From Azadirachta indica (lineage: Eukaryota; Streptophyta; Magnoliopsida; Sapindales; Meliaceae), in assembly GCA_022749755.1 (NCBI GenBank), contig CM040451.1, forward strand, positions 3,238,871 to 3,302,870: a stretch of DNA of 64,000 bases. Reading direction: 5' to 3'. Below the pieces are notes generated by a model, which saw only the letters and a list, made by a program, of their open reading frames with translations, did no database searches and had not been told where the DNA came from. Shown in pieces: positions 61,315 through 64,000 of the stretch (within the stretch, counting starts at the first letter, position 1; the number at the start of each line of letters is the position of its first letter). The translations under genes and the position numbers were made by a program.

Positions 61315-61977
61315 TTTTCTTAGGAAATTCGGAGGGTCCTATATTGATCATTTACAAAATAAAACACATAAATAAAATAATTGTTATGTAGGCGGTTAGG
61401 CTTCCGAACAGCATCACCATAATAAATAGTAATTGTTATGTAGGCAACTAAGCCTTCCAATAATATCACAATAATAAATAAGGCAGTAATAAAATGGACA
61501 CACAATGTTTACTTCGTAAAACCCTTAATTTGAGGGAAACATTTATGGGACAATACCGGAAAAATTTCACTATCTCACAAAAGGATTAAAAGTTCCTCAA
61601 TAGACCAGGAAAGTAATGCTTTCTTTAACTTACACTATGGGGAATGAGAGAGATTTAAAGAGGGAAGGAAATTTAGATAGGAGAAGATTTGATACTCGGG
61701 ATATAAGGGATGATCAAGTGGTGAGGTTTCTCCTCTTTTTTATAGGAAGAGAAACACTCCCATTTTCGCAAGCACTCAAATTACACTTTTCCTATAGCTT
61801 TTACACATACCAAAATTCCTTTGAGCAACTTGCTCATGCATGCCATATCTCTCTCATGCCAACCGCCCTTTCGATTGTTAAAATAATTCTTCAGCAGCTT
61901 AAAAAGGCTACACACAGAGTTGGGAAGCCAAGTGCTCTCCACTTGCTCAAATAATGGGCTTTACTATATTTTCAACA
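61315..61977 (-). repeat. 3' LTR of the second copia element (left boundary uncertain)
   Basis: The right boundary at 61977 is set by the polypurine tract. The left boundary is a guess from the change in sequence character near TTGATTTTC (about 61310-61320). Confidence 0.5.
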
Positions 61978-64000
61978 ATCTCCCACTTAAAGCCATTGGT
62001 GGTTAGTCTATTCTTTCTATTGTTCCAATTTCCACTGATCATCCTTTTATTGGTCCAAAGGACAGTCTATACCATACGAATTTGTTGACATTGACTGACT
62101 TTGTTAAGATATCTACAAGATTCTCCTTAGTGTGAATCTTCTACATACCTACACTTCCATCTTCACGGACAAAATAGTATTGACATGTGTGTGCTTAGTT
62201 TTTGAGTGAAATGCTGGATTCTTTGTAATATCCAAGCACTTTGATTTTCACGGTACAAAAGAATAGCCTATTGAGTATGCCCTAGTTCTTTGAACAATCT
62301 CCTTAACCATATTGCTTCCTTAAAAGCTTGTGCTGCTACCATGTATTATGTTTGTCGTAGACCAAGCTACAACATTTTACAGTTTGGACAACCAACTAAC
62401 AGCTCTCTTGCAATTTTGTAGTTTGGACACCTAACTAACAGCTCTCTTTACAAGTGTAAACACATATCCTAGAGCAGATTTTCTTTTATCAATATCTCCA
62501 GCAAAGTCTAAATCTGCATATCCTTTTACAAGTAGATCAGATTTTACTTCTTCGTAGCATAATGTAGTGTCTAAGATTCTTTTTATGTATATTAGGATCC
62601 TCTTAATTGCAACCCAATGGTCCTAACCAAGATTAGCCATAAATCAACTAACAGCCCTTACTACTTATGCAATTTCTAGTCTTATAAATATCATAGCAAC
62701 TATTGAACTTCCCACTGTTAATACATATGATACTTTGAGACATATCTATACTCTTTGCTTCATTGCTAGGACTCATACTTGAAGATAACTCGTAATTGGC
62801 AAGAAGTGGGTAGAGATTGGCTTACAGACTTGCATGTTGATGCGACCTAAGACTTTCTTTAAATAATTTTTTTTTAGTAAGCCAAATCTTCCTGTCTTTT
62901 CTATCTCGCTAATTTTTCATCCCTAAAATCTATTTTACTAGTCCTAAATCCTTCATATCAAACTCTTTAGCCATTTGTGCCTTTAGTTCTTGGACTTTAT
63001 CTTTGTTTGGTCTTGCCACCAACTTGTCGTGCATGTACAACGAAAGGATAACGAAGTCACTATAACCTTCAAATCTCTTATAGTATGTACAATGATCTGA
63101 ACTGAGTCTATTGTACCTAAAACTAATGATGAAGGAATCAAATCTCTTATACCAACATCTTGGCAGTTGTTTTAATCCCTACAGAGATTTGGCCATTTTA
63201 CAAACCAACTTTTTCTTTTCTTCTTCTACAAAACCTTCTGGTTGAGGCATGTAGATCTTTTCTTCAAACTTACCATGAATGAATGCAATTTTTACATCTA
63301 ACTACTCTAGATATAGGTCAAAGATAGTATACATAGCTAGCATTACTCTAATTGTTGTCAATCTAACCATTGGTGAAAAAGATTTTTTTGAAATCAATGC
63401 CTTCTTTCTAAGCAAAACCTTTGACCACCAATCTTGCATAATACCACTCCACATATTCATTACCATCCCTTTTAATTTTGTAAACCCATTTGTTACTATT
63501 AACTTTTCTCCCAGGCAGTAATGAAACAAGGTCTCACATCTTGCTTCTATGAAGTACTTCCATTTCTTCTTGCATCATTGTTATACATCTAGAAGCATCA
63601 GGACCCTTTATTAAGGTTGATGGCTCTCCATCTTCTGTAAGAAGACAATATGCGGTGCTACTTGTCATCACGTATAAAGAAAACCATAAAGGTGTTTTCT
63701 TTCCATGTATTGACCTTTGAAGCAATAATGCTAGATCTTTGACTTAGTTAAACTCACTTCATCATCCTCTTGTGAATCTTCCTCTTCATATTATAGTAAT
63801 ATCTCAGAAAGTTCATCTTGCTTCTCAACTTGAATAATGACATTTTCTGTGCTAGTTTCAACCTTTTCTTTTTTTTCCACTTTCACTTTTGGAAAAAAGT
63901 ACATTTCTACTAATGGCAATTTTATGGGCAGTAGGATCCTTCATGCCATCAGCAAATCCCAAGAATAAACATTTTTTGGATTTTAGATCTAGTTTTGTTC
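61315..64000 (-). mobile_element. Ty1/copia retrotransposon, 3' part, continues beyond the window
   Basis: On the minus strand reverse transcriptase begins near 63690 (AYCLLTEDGEPSTL, GPDASRCITMMQEEMEVLHRSK) and continues through SFSPMVRLTTIRVMLAMYTIFDLYLE (63380-63310, in pieces), EEKIYMPQPEGFVEEEKKKLVCKM (63255-63185, in pieces) and FVILSLYMHDKLV (63055). Stops interrupt it. It ends at a polypurine tract (AAGTGGGAGAT, 61979-61989) next to an LTR that starts TGTTGAAAATATAG at 61977. The LTR extends left to about 61.3 kb; its far end is not certain. Two ~56-bp direct repeats (TAATTGTTATGTAGGC..) lie at 61379-61490. Gag and integrase would lie beyond 64000. Confidence 0.85.

Overview
The window is nuclear DNA of a flowering plant, almost certainly a eudicot. 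It is strongly AT-rich, its genes are spliced with GT-AG introns, and its gene families (L-type lectin receptor kinase, PP2/Nictaba-domain protein, XCP-like papain protease, potato inhibitor I) occur together in plants. Ty3/gypsy, Ty1/copia, LINE and Mutator-like elements fill the space between genes. I cannot name the species from sequence alone.

Layout. 1-15.6 kb (+ strand): a tandem array of three L-type lectin receptor kinase (LecRK) copies. Copy 1 (1356-1923) is a lectin-domain stub that has lost one base, its TATA box and its kinase half; a Mutator transposase fragment and a 1-kb inverted-repeat element follow it. Copy 2 (5450-7480) is the only intact gene. Copy 3 (13462-15269) is a full-length but degenerate pseudogene. 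Two elements with terminal inverted repeats lie between copies 2 and 3; one has a perfect 9-bp target duplication. 16.6-17.2 kb (-): a small two-exon potato-inhibitor-I gene, too short to stand out as an ORF. 19.3-20.0 kb (-): a two-exon PP2-like gene with a basic repeated N-terminus. 22.5-33.2 kb (-): an old, decayed Tat-type Ty3/gypsy element with an antisense ORF. 35.1-35.8 kb (-): a second PP2-like gene. 36.8-37.7 kb (-): a 5'-truncated LINE tail. 41.3-42.8 kb (-): a four-exon XCP-like cysteine protease. 42.9-50.6 kb: an array of repeated, non-coding modules derived from upstream regions of this cluster, including a 400-bp near-perfect palindrome and a copy of the protease promoter. 50.6-53.8 kb (+): an internally deleted copia element. 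56.2-56.6 kb: a LINE fragment. 57.6-58.2 kb (-): a third PP2-like gene broken by one stop codon. 61.3-64.0 kb (-): the 3' part of another copia element, running off the window.

Taken together the functional genes look like a defence and vascular neighbourhood: a membrane receptor kinase with an extracellular lectin domain, carbohydrate-binding phloem lectins, a serine-protease inhibitor and a papain-type protease. They are separate transcription units, and a shared role is inference only. The strongest non-gene signal is a repeat module found upstream of or near PP2 genes and the protease, copied at least eight times between 21 and 59 kb and hit repeatedly by retrotransposons. No bacterial-type system, CRISPR array or clearly new multi-gene system was found.
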